From contig JAYEVH010000230.1 in NCBI GenBank assembly GCA_036346255.1, positions 30,752-94,751 on the forward strand: 64,000 nt of DNA. The letters run 5' to 3'. Origin of the DNA: Ampelocalamus luodianensis (Eukaryota; Streptophyta; Magnoliopsida; Poales; Poaceae). Shown here in pieces: positions 47,579-58,630 of the stretch; position 1 is the stretch's first letter, and every line of letters starts with the position of its first letter. Position numbers and translations under genes: made by a program. Below the pieces are notes generated by a model. That model saw only the letters and a list, made by a program, of their open reading frames with translations. It did not search any database and was not told the origin of the DNA.

Positions 47579-48859
47579 TGTCAGGACCCAAAATACAATC
47601 AGGAACTCTCTGTGTATTCGAACTAATCCGGATCGATGCTAGCTCACACAGAAAATAGTGAAAATACCATCCATTTATTCGATTTAATGAAAAGATCTCA
47701 AATATCAAATAGTAATAATAACTAGACCTTATGATCAACGTTTACTTAACTTGCACGCATGAGCTAAAGAAACAAATAAACTCTTGCAGTGGAATGAAAC
47801 TTTTGATAAGGCCAATCAACATGCCCACAAGCAATCAGTGGAGAACACATCCTAATCCATAAAACCTCTATAGTACTCTGGCGAAGAACTCTTGAGCGAC
47901 TTGATACTCTTCAACTGAATCGCAGAAATTAAAACCGTGAGCACATAAAGTACTCAGTAAGTCGTGGAAAAATGTATGCAAATAGTATTCATGCAAGGCT
48001 TGAACAAAAGTTAGATGTATGGTTCTTTTGCATAAAGCAGCATTGATGATAAATACAATAAATAGATTGAAATACGTAATTGAAAAGAATAATAAGTAAT
48101 TAAATAATTTCTTTGAAACAACTAGTGAACTCCCCATTCACTCCCTAAGACAAACCACCAAGTGAATTACCCATTCACCAAACAAAAATTATATTCATCA
48201 AGTGAACTTCTCATTCATACTCCGACATATTTTATAAAGAAACTCTACCTCTCATGTGAAATCTCCGAGCACGTCCATAACCGTGGACACGGCTATTCGA
48301 ATAGTTTTAACACTCTGCAGAGGTTGTACAGCTTTACTCACAAGAGATAGATCAACTTATAATATCCATCTGACACACTTCCGAAGGTGTACGACTAAGT
48401 GATCATCACAAAGCATTTACAAAGCTCCTTCTTAACCCAATTCAGCTCGCTAAGGTTTCAACACTGAATATCTTTTTGACCAGACAGGGCCCTCCTCTTG
48501 CGCCGTCGTGAGTATATGTTTTCTATAACTCACGCTTTCCAAGACAGAACCAAAATTAAGACATTGCTAATTAGTTAGCCAGGTCCGTCCCATCAAACAT
48601 ATGGTTATACGATTAAGGCCTAGTTCAATGGAGCACAAGATTAAGTCCTTGAAAAGCTACTCGGTGATCTTCCCACAACCCACAACGTCTAACCACACCC
48701 CAAATCCACCATCGACTACTTTGAGCAAAAGCCATTTTGTATAACTAAAACCAATGACATACCCGGTTATGGTACACAAATTTTAACGAGTGGCTAACCA
48801 CCACGATTCCATATTTCATTAAGTTAAGATTAATCATTATGACACATGTGATAATGAGC
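47579..48859 (-). mobile_element. 3' part of a Tekay-type LTR, minus orientation
   Basis: The left edge TGTCAGGACCC reads GGGTCCTGACA on minus, a typical LTR end. Inside, gtccataaccgtggacacggctattcgaatag (about 48273-48304) is the reverse complement of the block conserved in the other Tekay LTRs (for example 40313-40335). Its 5' part is missing; another LTR begins at 48860. Confidence 0.6.
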
Positions 48860-49053
48860 TGTAACACTCCAACCCAACTAGAGCACGGAATGCTACTAAA
48901 TAAACATGATAACAATTTAAAAATAAGGCATAGATCTAAATTTTTGCGGAACCTCCTTTGTATAACTAAGTATACCGGAGGTTCCAACGATTACATATAT
49001 CATAATCAATATTCCAACATCCAAAATTCATCAAAACATTCAAAAGAATAATC
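48364..49053. repeat. flanking direct repeat X (left copy, 690 bp)
   Basis: Begins atccatctgacacacttcc and ends caaaagaataatc, flush against the LTR start at 49054. It is nearly identical to 51846-52526 apart from small indels. It includes the end of the LTR fragment at 47579-48859 and the first 194 bp of the LTR-like unit starting TGTAACACTCCAACCC at 48860. Confidence 0.93.
48948..48985. repeat. long hairpin ggaacctcc...ggaggttcc
   Basis: Nine-base perfect arms (48948-48956 and 48977-48985) enclose a second stem gtata-actaag-tatac. It lies about 90-125 bp from an LTR 3' end (minus orientation). The copy at about 52427-52456 has altered arms. Confidence 0.8.
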
Positions 49054-51062
49054 TGTAATACCCCATAATAGGACTCGGGAGAAAACCTAAAGATTTAAAG
49101 GATACGAGTAGTGGAAATCGAATCGGAGAAGAACCTAATAGAAAATAACCAATTAAACAAATAGAGAAGGGGTTAGCGGTGAATTCCTGCCAACTTGGGC
49201 CTGGGCTTTGGCCCCAAAGGGCCATATGTGGCCGGCCAGGGGACACCCTTTCTCCCCCTTCCTAACCCTAGCCGCCCTTTGCCTCCCCTCCAACCGTGCG
49301 CCTCCCTCCCCTCCCCATGCGCCTCCCCTTCCTCCCCTCAAGCCGCAGCCCCTGCCTAGGGTTCTCAGGTTGCTGCACTCCTCCCTTGGCGCCTCCTCGC
49401 TACCGGCAAACTCCGTTCGTCTTCCCGATTGCCGATTTGGAGATCGCTGGAGGTGGCGGGCGTTGGAGAAGGAAGAAGCGAGGAACGTGACCATCTTTGG
49501 GAAGAGCTCGCTGGTGGGTGCTCGTCGTGCCCGACAAGCGGTTCTTCAAGGGTAACCACGTTTTCCCTCGTTTAGATGCGTATTTAGTTGATTGTTGCAA
49601 TGTCGGTTTTCTGTTCCCTCAGGACAGATTGTATTGGACAGGCGTTTTGTCATAGATAGGTGCAGATTCTGTTCTGAGCATCTCCTAGAAAGTTGTAGAG
49701 GTCCACCCCTCCTCCTCCAGCCATCTTCCTCCTTTGCCGCCACCCAAACAACAAGGAGGATGAGCCCGGTTGCAACGTACAAGGAAGAAGAAGAGGGGAA
49801 AAGAGGGGAGAAAGGAGGAGATTGAGAGAGTTTGTGATGGCGGGTTGTTCTTCATCTTCCCGCGGATCTACAAGGTTAACAAAGAGCTAGCTTCACGGTT
49901 TGATGTTTGTTAGATGCAAATATGATTAGTTGTTTGGATCAAGTCTGTTTTTTTTAGTAGATTCAATTCTGTGCAGAATGTTGCGGGGTCTGTTTCGTGA
50001 TTATAGAGGCCGAATCTGAGATGATCATCTCCTGAGTTTTGTAGTTCTTGTTCTTAGCTTTCGTTGGCCGCCAAGATCACCCCAATCCGACTTTCGAGTC
50101 AAAAGTTATGATAGATTTACTATCTGCTGTCCAGAATCCTGACGAGAATTAGCAGTCTCTGTTTAGGTTGATATATGGCCTAGTTAGATGGTGATTCAGA
50201 GGTCTTGCCCATAACAAATTTTGAAGGTGATATCACTAGCTTTCAGGATTGATAAAGAACACCTCATTTGGATTTATAGATCAAAAGTTATGCACTTTTC
50301 TTTGTGACTGTCCGGATTGTAGATCAGTCTGTCCAGATTGTATGTCAATTTCTATCTTTAGTTTTGACCCGTGTGCCACTTTTTGTTAAAGGCAAAATAT
50401 GAATGTTGTGCCAACTAGGTTATTGTAGGTAATTTCATAACCTTTTCAGATTGTTAAAGAACACTCAATTCGGAGTTGTAGTTTAAAAGTTATGGACGTT
50501 TTAGTTCTGCTGTTCTAATTGCTCAGTCAGATTCTGTTCTGCTATTTCGTTTGACAGTTAGCATTTTAGTTTGGCTGAATTGGGTTATCTCGTCAACTAA
50601 AAAGTTGTAGATATATTTGTTAAGTTCGTGTAGGATCTGGGCTCATCTCTTTGGAGTCCCAGATCATTAGTTTTGGACTTTACCGGCTGCTGTCCTGATG
50701 GGATTTCATGTTACGCTGGAATTTCAGATTCGGTTATGACTATGTTTTGCGGTGCAAGAGGGTAGTGTAGAATATTAATTCATGATGGGCTATATGTTGT
50801 TCTTATTTCGGTTATTTAACTGTTTAGGCCGCGAGGCTAAGGGTTTGGGAGCGCCATCGTTGCCGCTAACGCGCGTAACGCGAAGGCAAGTACTTTGTTG
50901 ATTTTAAGTGCGTGATTGTGAATGTTTACATGAATATGATGTGACAACTTGTGATACCCAAATGCTGAATTGGTTATGTTCTTTCAATATGTGGAGTATA
51001 TGCTGAGTGATGATATTAGCATTGTTCATGTTCATATCATGCATTCTTTTATTCATGCTATG

Positions 51063-51287
51063 TCCACGGAGTGGATTGTAAGTCCCACCATTCCAATGTG
51101 GGCAGTTTGGACATTGTCATGTCCCGCCCACGGAGTGGATTGAAAGACCCATCAATTCCAGATGGGCAACGTAAGACCCATCAATTCCAAGATGGGCAGC
51201 TTTGGACACCTATATGAAACGTTCTTCATATAGGACTTGGATCCCCGCACTTTTGTTAAGGTGCGGGCTTATGAACACCGACGGTGT
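51063..51287 (+). repeat. array of seven or more short hairpins inside the LTR
   Basis: Successive perfect stems are tccac/gtgga (51063-51075), cccac/gtggg (51084-51102), ccac/gtgg (51128-51138), cccat/atggg (51148-51166), cccat/atggg (51177-51196), cctatatgaa/ttcatatagg (51209-51234), cccgcac/gtgcggg (51244-51267) and acaccg/cggtgt (51275-51287). Some units share an attcca loop and look like tandem duplicates, but the others differ in sequence and share only the fold. Confidence 0.8.
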
Positions 51288-51614
51288 GTCACCGCTATAC
51301 CGTATAAGCATGTGTACAGTCCATACTTGATTGCATTCATTCATTTCAAGTATTTCTTAAGTACTCAATCGATTCAATGTTCGCATTCTTAAATGGTGAT
51401 ATCCTGCTTGTATATATGTTCTGCTTTCTTTCATCAGATTTGCAGTCGTGGACTCACTTTGCTTGATTGTTTATTTTAGGTAACCCCGATGTTGTCTCAC
51501 TTGGGAGGAGTAGACACGCACTACTTGTTCACAACATCAAATTCATGTTCAAGACTAAATTTTAGTTCCATATTTCATTTGTTAATGATGAACTGTAATA
51601 ATTAAACTATAATT

Positions 51615-51726
51615 GGAGAAGGAAGGATACCTTCTCCACGATAATGTTGATTTATTACGAATGCGAACCTTCTTTATTGATTATCAGTGATAATAACTTA
51701 GAAGGTGAAGGAAGGATACCTTCACC
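51615..51726 (+). repeat. paired hairpins with a compensating arm change
   Basis: ggagaagg-aaggata-ccttctcc at 51615-51637 and ggtgaagg-aaggata-ccttcacc at 51704-51726. Loops are identical; the one arm position that differs is changed on both sides, so pairing is kept. Confidence 0.9.
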
Positions 51727-51845
51727 ATGTCCTGCTTATGTTAATGCGTCATTTGGTTGATATAACTATTTCATATTCTTCCGCAATGTGTAGATTGTTA
51801 GAGTAATTAGGTGGCATCTTGGCTTCCGAATAGCCGGGTGTTACA

Positions 51846-52526
51846 ATCCATCCGACACACTTCCAGTGTGTACGACTAAGTGATCATCACAAAGCCTTTA
51901 CAAAGCTCCTTCTTAACCCAATTCACCGCTAAGGTTTCAACATCGAATATCTTTTTGACCGCACAGGCCCTCCTCTTGCGCCGTCCGTGAGTATATGTTT
52001 TCTATAACTCACGCTTTCCAAGACAGAACCAAAATTAAGACATTGCTAATTAGTTAGCCGTGTCCGTCCCATCGCATATATGGTTATACGACAAGGCCTA
52101 GTTCAATGGAGCACAAGATTAAGTCCTTGAAAAGCTACTCTGTGATCTTCCCACAACCCACAACGTGCAACCACACCCCAAATCCACCATCGACTGCTCG
52201 AGCAAAAGCCATTTTGTATAACTAAAACCAATGACATACCCGCTATGGTACACAATTTTAACAGGAGTGGCTAACCACCACGATTTCATATTTCATTAAG
52301 TTAAGATTAATCATTATGACACATGTGATAATGAAATGTAACACCCCAACCCAACTAGAGCCTGAATGCTACTAAATAAACATGATAACAATTTAAAAAT
52401 AAGGCATAGATCTAATTTGCAGTAACCTCCTTTGTATAACTAAGTATACCTGAGGTTCCAACATTGCATATATCATAATCAATATTCCAACATCCAAAAT
52501 TCATTAAAACATTCAAAAGAATAATC
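51846..52526. repeat. flanking direct repeat X (right copy, 681 bp)
   Basis: Starts atccatccgacacacttcc immediately after the solo LTR and matches 48364-49053. Beyond 52526 the sequence continues into the rest of the LTR that repeat X only begins. Confidence 0.93.
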
Positions 52527-52926
52527 GATTCAATAAAGTATAAAGAAGCATAATCAAAATTTGCTACTCTCCTTATTACAAATAATCCAATGCATTCAAA
52601 CATAGCCATAATTAATTATTAGCAGCTTGCTTATTATTAAGATATGATCTAAATGATATTCATCTTTAAAGATGTGTGGTAGTGAGTGCATCCAAAGCAA
52701 GCTTACACCCTCCCATGCATGCCGATCTTGCAAGTGGTACCTAAAAGCAAGAATGAGCCCAAAGACTCGAGAAGAATAATAATAAAAAAAGAAATATTAA
52801 GCTCATAGCTATAGCATCAACATACCATAAGAAACATTACACTAAAGCGACTCACATGCTTATGTAATGCGACGTCAATGCATCATTTTCTCTTTTACTC
52901 TTTTCACATTTTACTGGTAATGCGGC

Positions 52927-53128
52927 TATACAACCGTTGATGTATACCTCACCGTGCCATCTAGCACAATGACCAAGAGCCTATACTCCACAAGTATAGG
53001 GACCACGACCATCATCTTCATAATGGTGACCTCTACTCAATGCCCACATTCCACGAATGTGGAGACCAAGCCCATCATCTACATGCGAGGACCTCAAATA
53101 TACATACTTGGTCACCACGTGACCAAGT
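52927..53128 (-). repeat. array of short hairpins inside the minus-oriented LTR
   Basis: Perfect stems are tataca/tgtata (52927-52946), cctatac/gtatagg (52980-53000), accat/atggt (53008-53027), ccacatt/aatgtgg (53044-53062) and acttggtcac/gtgaccaagt (53106-53128). A weaker gtgc/gcac stem lies at 52954-52967. The array is 590-790 bp from the LTR 3' end at 52337. Confidence 0.75.
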
Positions 53129-55129
53129 CTTAGGTATGCTCTCAACATGCACATGTACTAGTACTCTATCTTTCAATAACATGTGAATCAACAATTATAT
53201 ACCAAAATCTCCAACTTTACATAACACGTATTGCATCATCAACATACATGAATAACCTTTAGCCATAACTCAAGCATTCGCCAATCTTATTCATACATAT
53301 CACGCTATCATTCATGCGTAGCTAGTATGAATAAAATACAAGCACTCAACGACAAACATTCATAATTATATCAACAACGAATACTTGCCTCAACCGCACG
53401 GGGATGAAGGACGCGAAGAGGGGCTGCCCGAACCAATCCCCACCTGAATATAATTATAAAGCATGTTAAGACAATCATACTAGACCAAAATCATAAACAA
53501 TATCACAACCACACTCGCTATACTCCAAAGCGCATTCCCAATTCCAACTCCTAAAGATCGATCTATCCCTTCTATGGACAGCCATATTCTAAAATTCATA
53601 TCTTTTGTACAGGAGTATAAATGAGGTGTTCTTGGACTTCCTTGAAAGGTTAACAAATTCTCCAACTAAGTCTAGATGGTGAGCCATCCTGACTTGGCCA
53701 TCTAGTACCCCTACTAAACCAATTAAGAAACATCAAATTCACGTCGGGTTCTTTGGACAGTATACTAAAACTACTATAACTTTCAGAATAATGATCCAAA
53801 TTTCGTGTTCTTTAGCTTCCCAGAAAGCTAAGATAATTATCTACATATTTCGTTATAGTGAGACCTCCCAGAAACTCATTTATCTATCAGTTTAAGCCTG
53901 ATTACTAAAAACTATCAAAAACGTAGCAGATTTACGGAACAGCGGCGCTACAAAATTCACAACTCCTAAACCACTCGTCCAAACGATGTGATCTAATACT
54001 CTACTGAAAGCTAGAGACATTACCTACAAATCTCTAGGAGATGGCCAGATCAAATTTTGCAGTTAACATCCTCAAAACAGTCATGCACTACAGACTGCCC
54101 TAAACCGATCTAATACTGACATTGCTAAAATACAAGAATTTACGACTAAATGATCTACAAATCGAATCAAAATTAAACTAGGGCTTATCAAACACTTCCA
54201 GATTGTTACCCTTGAAGATCATCCAAACAAGAAAACGTGGCCCTTGGTCCTTCCTCTTTTCCTCCCTTCTACTTCCCTTCTCTTCTCTCTTCCTCCTTCT
54301 TTCTTGATCTTGGCCAGACAGGGAGGGGCATGCTATAGTGCGGTGCTAAAGTGCCATCGTGCTACAATGCACACTACAGTAAATACTAGGTTTTTCCCGT
54401 CTCCCCTCTTGGGCTTCGTGGATCAAAGGTCCAAAACCCAGGTTCTCATAAACTGTGAAAACCCCCTTTTTCTCCTTCTAATTTTCTCTTTTTAGCGATT
54501 TCCTTCCTTAGAACAATTTATAGTATTACATGAACCCACCGTAGCTAAGCTTGACTATGTATCAATACGATACCCATGTTGTTAATACAAATATATCCAA
54601 CTAAAATTATCCATGCTAGGGTGACAAGGGATTTATGACATTCAAATATTCAATGGAGGCATAATGACAACAGGTAATATCTAAACCCAAAATAATTTGT
54701 ATAAAGATAGTGTGTAGTTGTATGGAACAATATACTTTTAAAATCATAGGTTTAATATGATCAAAGGACCACGACTTGCCTTGGAATAAATCTTGGGATT
54801 GATATTGATCTTGGTGTACTCCTCCTTGCTCCAAACTTCCGGAAGTATCAATGTCTACTCGCAAACGAAGCAAATAAACCAAATAAATACCAAGCAGAGA
54901 CAAAAACAAAATCCAAAAATTAAATGAAAATCTTAGATAAATAGATCTTGAATTTAGATGAATTTAGGAATTTTAATGGGCTCAAACAGAGTTCGGATGC
55001 AAAAGATATAGACTCTAGAAGATCAAAACCTAAAAAATACTCAAAAGAAGTTTTGAGTCATTGTTCCGACAATCTTGTTCATAGCTTTCGACTATGCGTG
55101 CTCGGAAGGAGTTCGACCAGCTTACGACT

Positions 55130-55330
55130 ATCCGGTGCGTAGAGCGGCTCGACTACCGGTCATAGTAAGGTTACAACCATCGGTCGTAGGAAGATTACAA
55201 CCGCCTAGTCGTAGGAAGGTTACGACCATCGTCGTAGGAGGCTTCTGATCTGCTGGTCATAGAACGGTTACGACTATTGGTCGTAGGAAGGTTCCGACTC
55301 ACAGTCGTAGAAGGTTCACGACCACGCGGC
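55130..55330 (-). repeat. tandem array of about 25-bp GTCGTA...TACGAC units
   Basis: Seven degenerate units of the type ggtcgtaggaaggttacgacc follow each other. Each can fold on itself through gtcgta/tacgac arms around ggaaggt. Substitutions (for example gtcata, tacaac) break some stems. Confidence 0.8.
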
Positions 55331-55711
55331 GAGCTAAGGTCGACGAGTGGTGGGGCCGTCGGCGATGAGTGATACCAATAAGTAGAGAACGCTACTACGA
55401 ATCTAAAGAGGTGCTCAGTGGGTGGTCGAAGTGAATGGTGGTGGCTGGCGGCGAGGTTCAAGCGGAGAAGAAGCTTTGGGTTTTGTCAAACTTGAGCTCC
55501 GACGATGAATTGGCGACGGAGATGATCTGGAGGTAGCTCGGGCAACATTGAAGATGATGGCGTGGTTGATGGCGCGAGCGCAAGTCGGCAGCGCAATTGA
55601 AGAATAAAGGGCTTGAGGAAAACCCTAAAAGCTTGATTCTGGCGGCGCTAGGGCTTCGAAGGTGGAATAGATCGAGAATTCTGGACGAGGGCAACAAGAC
55701 GATCCTAGGGG

Positions 55712-55720
55712 CTATTTATA
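55712..55720 (-). promoter_or_regulatory. LTR TATA box
   Basis: On the minus strand it reads tataaatag within accgtataaatagcccc. A C-rich, gene-leader-like sequence follows in the direction of transcription. Confidence 0.5.
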
Positions 55721-56041
55721 CGGTAGGGGTGAAGCTAAGAGGGTGAGATGGCGGCGAAGCCCTAAAAGAGTTTGAAAAGAACACGATGCAATCTCCGAGT
55801 TTGAAGGGATACGGGATTTGATTTTGTCGGTTTGGATATGGAAAGATAAACGAATCAGAACGACACAGTTTAGATAAGATCTTATCGATGGAATCCCTGT
55901 TGTTAGATGGAGCTTCTGGAAGAATCAATGGCGGTGAGTCTGACTCGGGTGCAGTGAAGACGAAGGCAACAAGGACGATGATGGTGGGGTCTACACGCGT
56001 GCAGAGCAGACTATGCACAGCAAAGTGCCTATGAGGGGAAT

Positions 56042-56474
56042 TGTAATACCCGATTTTGTTTAGAGATAGAAACATGTTCAAATTTGAATTCAAAAGAAGG
56101 ACAGGTTTTTCATGCTTCTTCGAGTTCTAATTGGGCTTGGGCCTTTGGCTAGGAGCCTAAGAGGAGCGGCCACGCCCTAAGGGGCAGCCGAATGGGCCCA
56201 AAGGGGGGACACCCATTTGGCAAAAAGGGGGGTGGCTCCAACCCTAGCCCCGTCCTCCCCGTCCTGGCTGCCGCCCCTCCCCTCCCACTCCTGCGCGCTC
56301 CTCCTCGGCTGCGCCTCCTCTCCCACTCCCAGCACCTCCATTGCTTCTTGGGCAGCCACCTCCCTCCCTTCTACATTGGTGTCGCCGACCAAGTCTTGGT
56401 GCCAGCCAAAGTCTCGGGTTGCCATCATCCTTTGGAGATTCGCGCAAGGTTCAAGCACTTCACCGATCTTCGAG
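56042..56474 (+). mobile_element. 5' part of an LTR starting TGTAATACCCG
   Basis: TGTAATACCCGATTTTG is followed by gggcttgggccttt and a C-rich stretch like that in the solo LTR at 49054, so it is the same LTR group in plus orientation. It is cut at 56475 by the Copia LTR. The overlapping open frames at 56177-56590 are not supported as genes. Confidence 0.5.
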
Positions 56475-58297
56475 TGTTGGACCGAAAAGGCGACTAGAGG
56501 GGGTGAATAGAGCACGATCTCTTTTTCTCCCAAAATCAATTCAATACGAATCTCACTCCAATAGCTATGAAAGCTATGAAGATCAATCAATCATGCACAG
56601 GAAGACTTGTATTGAACCAACTCAAAACCCCAAAGTAAAATCAACACAAAACCAAAACACGAGGTCGGCGATCGACCTCTCACGGCGTCGGACCGATCCA
56701 AGCGATCGACCGCTACCTCGGGCGTCGGACCGATTTCACGGAGGTCGACCTCGTTCGATGAACATAGAAATCAGCCGACCAAGCGAAAGCAAATTGATCA
56801 AACTTTTGATTCGTGCGTCCAAACTTCGTGAAACTTGACACACAACTTCCTAAGGATGTCGGAACCTATTCCAAGCAACAATTGTGATAATTCTTGCTCG
56901 GTTCAGACCTTTTACCGTTTGGCGAAGTTAGCTCAAAACGAGTCAAACGAAAATATGATCTTAAGACTTGCACGTGGGTGATTGATGATCTTGATGATCC
57001 TAGATGTATTCTCACACGTCACGACAAGCTAAATCACGTCAAGAAACTAAGCAATAACTCGCGGATCAAACAAAGACTCAATTCATCAAAAGAGAAAGAA
57101 AGCACATGAACTCACTTTTGAAGAAACTTTCTTTGGATTGATTTGATATGATATTGGTTCACAGCCACTCCATCAATGGATGACAAAGACTCAATACATG
57201 AGCACGAAATCCAATCCAACTCTCTAGAACCCTAACCTCCGCTCCTCCTCTCCCTAAGCAAATTAGGTTTCAATAACAATGAAAGGGTCGAAGGGGTCTG
57301 CCACCTCCTCCTCTATTTATAGTGGAGGCTTAGGGTTTCTAATAGAGTCTCCTAATGGGCTCCGTTAAGGCCCAAAACAAGCGGGTGACACACGTGCGCC
57401 TTTTAAGCGTCGTGTTCATATTGTCGGCATCGCTTGTCGCCACGTGTAGGTTGATCCAACGGCTCTCATCATGTCGGCAAGTCTCTCCCATCCGGCTCCA
57501 CGAAACCACCATGGCACTTGCACCGACCCCGCGCGCTTGATTCAACGGCCGCACAACGCCGTTCGGTCACCTTTGTCCATCTTGCACCATACTTGAGTCC
57601 AATGACTTCACGGCATCGTCGATCGTTTTGAACCTCGCCTCAAGCCTAGTCACGATCATCCTCGCGGTTGACCGTCGTTGACCACCAAGCAACTGCACAA
57701 CAATAGACAAGCAAATCGAATTCGGAACAAGTTCTTCACAACTTGACCCACGTTAGTCAAAACATGCATCATGCAACACATATGCCATGAAAACCACGAA
57801 CTTGACCTAACAAGCAACCATCGCCGCCACGCGCGGCGACTTAAGTGAAAGTCGACCGCGCCTTGGCGGTCGGCCATACGAAGGCGTCGGACGCCACAAA
57901 AGGACTTAGCCGAAATTTCAACCTGAAATCCTAACCTCTCGGAAATTTAAAACGAATAGAACTTTTGACTGAAGCTCCAAAATTATGGGACCAAGTGTAG
58001 TAGAATCTCCTCACTTGCCTACACCCTCTATTTTTGGCCCACCTCAAACTCGAGTCACTCAACTTGCCGTCCGGCCGCTCAGCGAATGCCGGTCGACCGC
58101 TACCATCGTCGGCACGACCGCTGGCCGTCGGCGCCATGACCTGAACACCGAGGCATGGGCGGTCGACGACCACGGCCGGTCGACCGCTGAGACTGAAATC
58201 GAACTTTGCCGAAAACTCGTGTTTCCGCAAACCTTCAACGTCATTGCCAATTGACACATCATCCTAAGATCATGAGCATATCTCCATGATATCCACA
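56475..58297 (-). mobile_element. Copia-like 3' LTR, minus orientation (1823 bp)
   Basis: On minus it starts TGTGGATATC (58297) and ends ...CTATTCACCCCCTCTAGTCG then GGTCCAACA (56475). A TATA box on minus lies at 57313-57321. The PPT (minus tcaaggggga-gat, 58298-58310) directly precedes it. It is the same type and length as the LTR at 13802-15634. Confidence 0.75.
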
Positions 58298-58310
58298 ATC
58301 TCCCCCTTGA
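58298..58310 (-). promoter_or_regulatory. polypurine tract of the Copia element
   Basis: The plus strand atctcccccttga reads tcaagggggagat on minus, immediately upstream of the LTR start. Confidence 0.8.
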
Positions 58311-58630
58311 TGATCACATTGGCAATTCCCAACAAATGCAAGTTTTGAGGTTTGAAAAGTAAAAAAACTCAACGTTTTCGCGCAAAGGCACAACTTGGTC
58401 CATATGCAAGAAAAAAACAAAGAAAATGACCAGGCGGCTTGAATAGCATCGGCAAGTGAGATAAGGCAAAGAAAGCAAGAAAGCTTCAATTTCCAAAGAA
58501 GAGTTAAAAATCTCACTTAAGGTCCATATGAAAGAACAATTGTTGAAATGACCTTTGATCATGGTGAGGATCAAGAATTGCAATTCAAGTTCGAAGAGCA
58601 ATAAGACCATAAGAATGCAAATAAGGAACT
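58311..58630 (-). mobile_element. internal non-coding end of the Copia element
   Basis: About 320 bp without a coding motif lie between the PPT and the Tekay LTR. The rest of the element should lie beyond the right end of the window, past the inserted Tekay copy. Confidence 0.55.

Larger units (their letters stand above)
49054..51845 (+). mobile_element. solo LTR starting TGTAATACCCC (2.79 kb), flanked by 0.69-kb direct repeats
   Basis: The element runs from TGTAATACCCCATAATAGG to CCGGGTGTTACA with no internal region. A C-rich segment at 49240-49400 resembles that of the LTR start at 56042. Both ends are flush with copies of repeat X, and there is no 5-bp target duplication: the left flank reads ...taatc and the right flank atcca.... 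It contains the hairpin array at 51063-51287 and the paired hairpins at 51615-51726. Open frames around 49208-49555 lie in the C-rich leader and have no domain. Confidence 0.8.
52337..56041 (-). mobile_element. LTR-like unit of the TGTAATACC/TGTTACA group, minus orientation
   Basis: The left edge TGTAACACCCCAACCC reads GGGTTGGGGTGTTACA on minus, matching the GGGTGTTACA end of the solo LTR at 51845. A TATA box (tataaatag on minus, 55712-55720) lies where an LTR promoter is expected, followed on minus by a C-rich leader with gccctagcgccgcc. It contains the hairpin array at 52927-53128 and the GTCGTA repeats at 55130-55330. The right edge is not defined. No coding domain is seen; open frames at 55195-56093 are in the leader. 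Confidence 0.55.

Noticed and set aside
49208..49555. Proline-rich protein near 49.2-49.6 kb and a similar one at 56.2-56.5 kb
   Set aside because: Both fall at the same place in related LTRs, in the C-rich leader; the reading frames are not conserved between the two.
51063..51287. Regularly spaced palindromes looking like a CRISPR-type array
   Set aside because: Units are not identical repeats with unique spacers of fixed length. They are hairpins with varying arms inside a plant LTR, and no cas genes are present.
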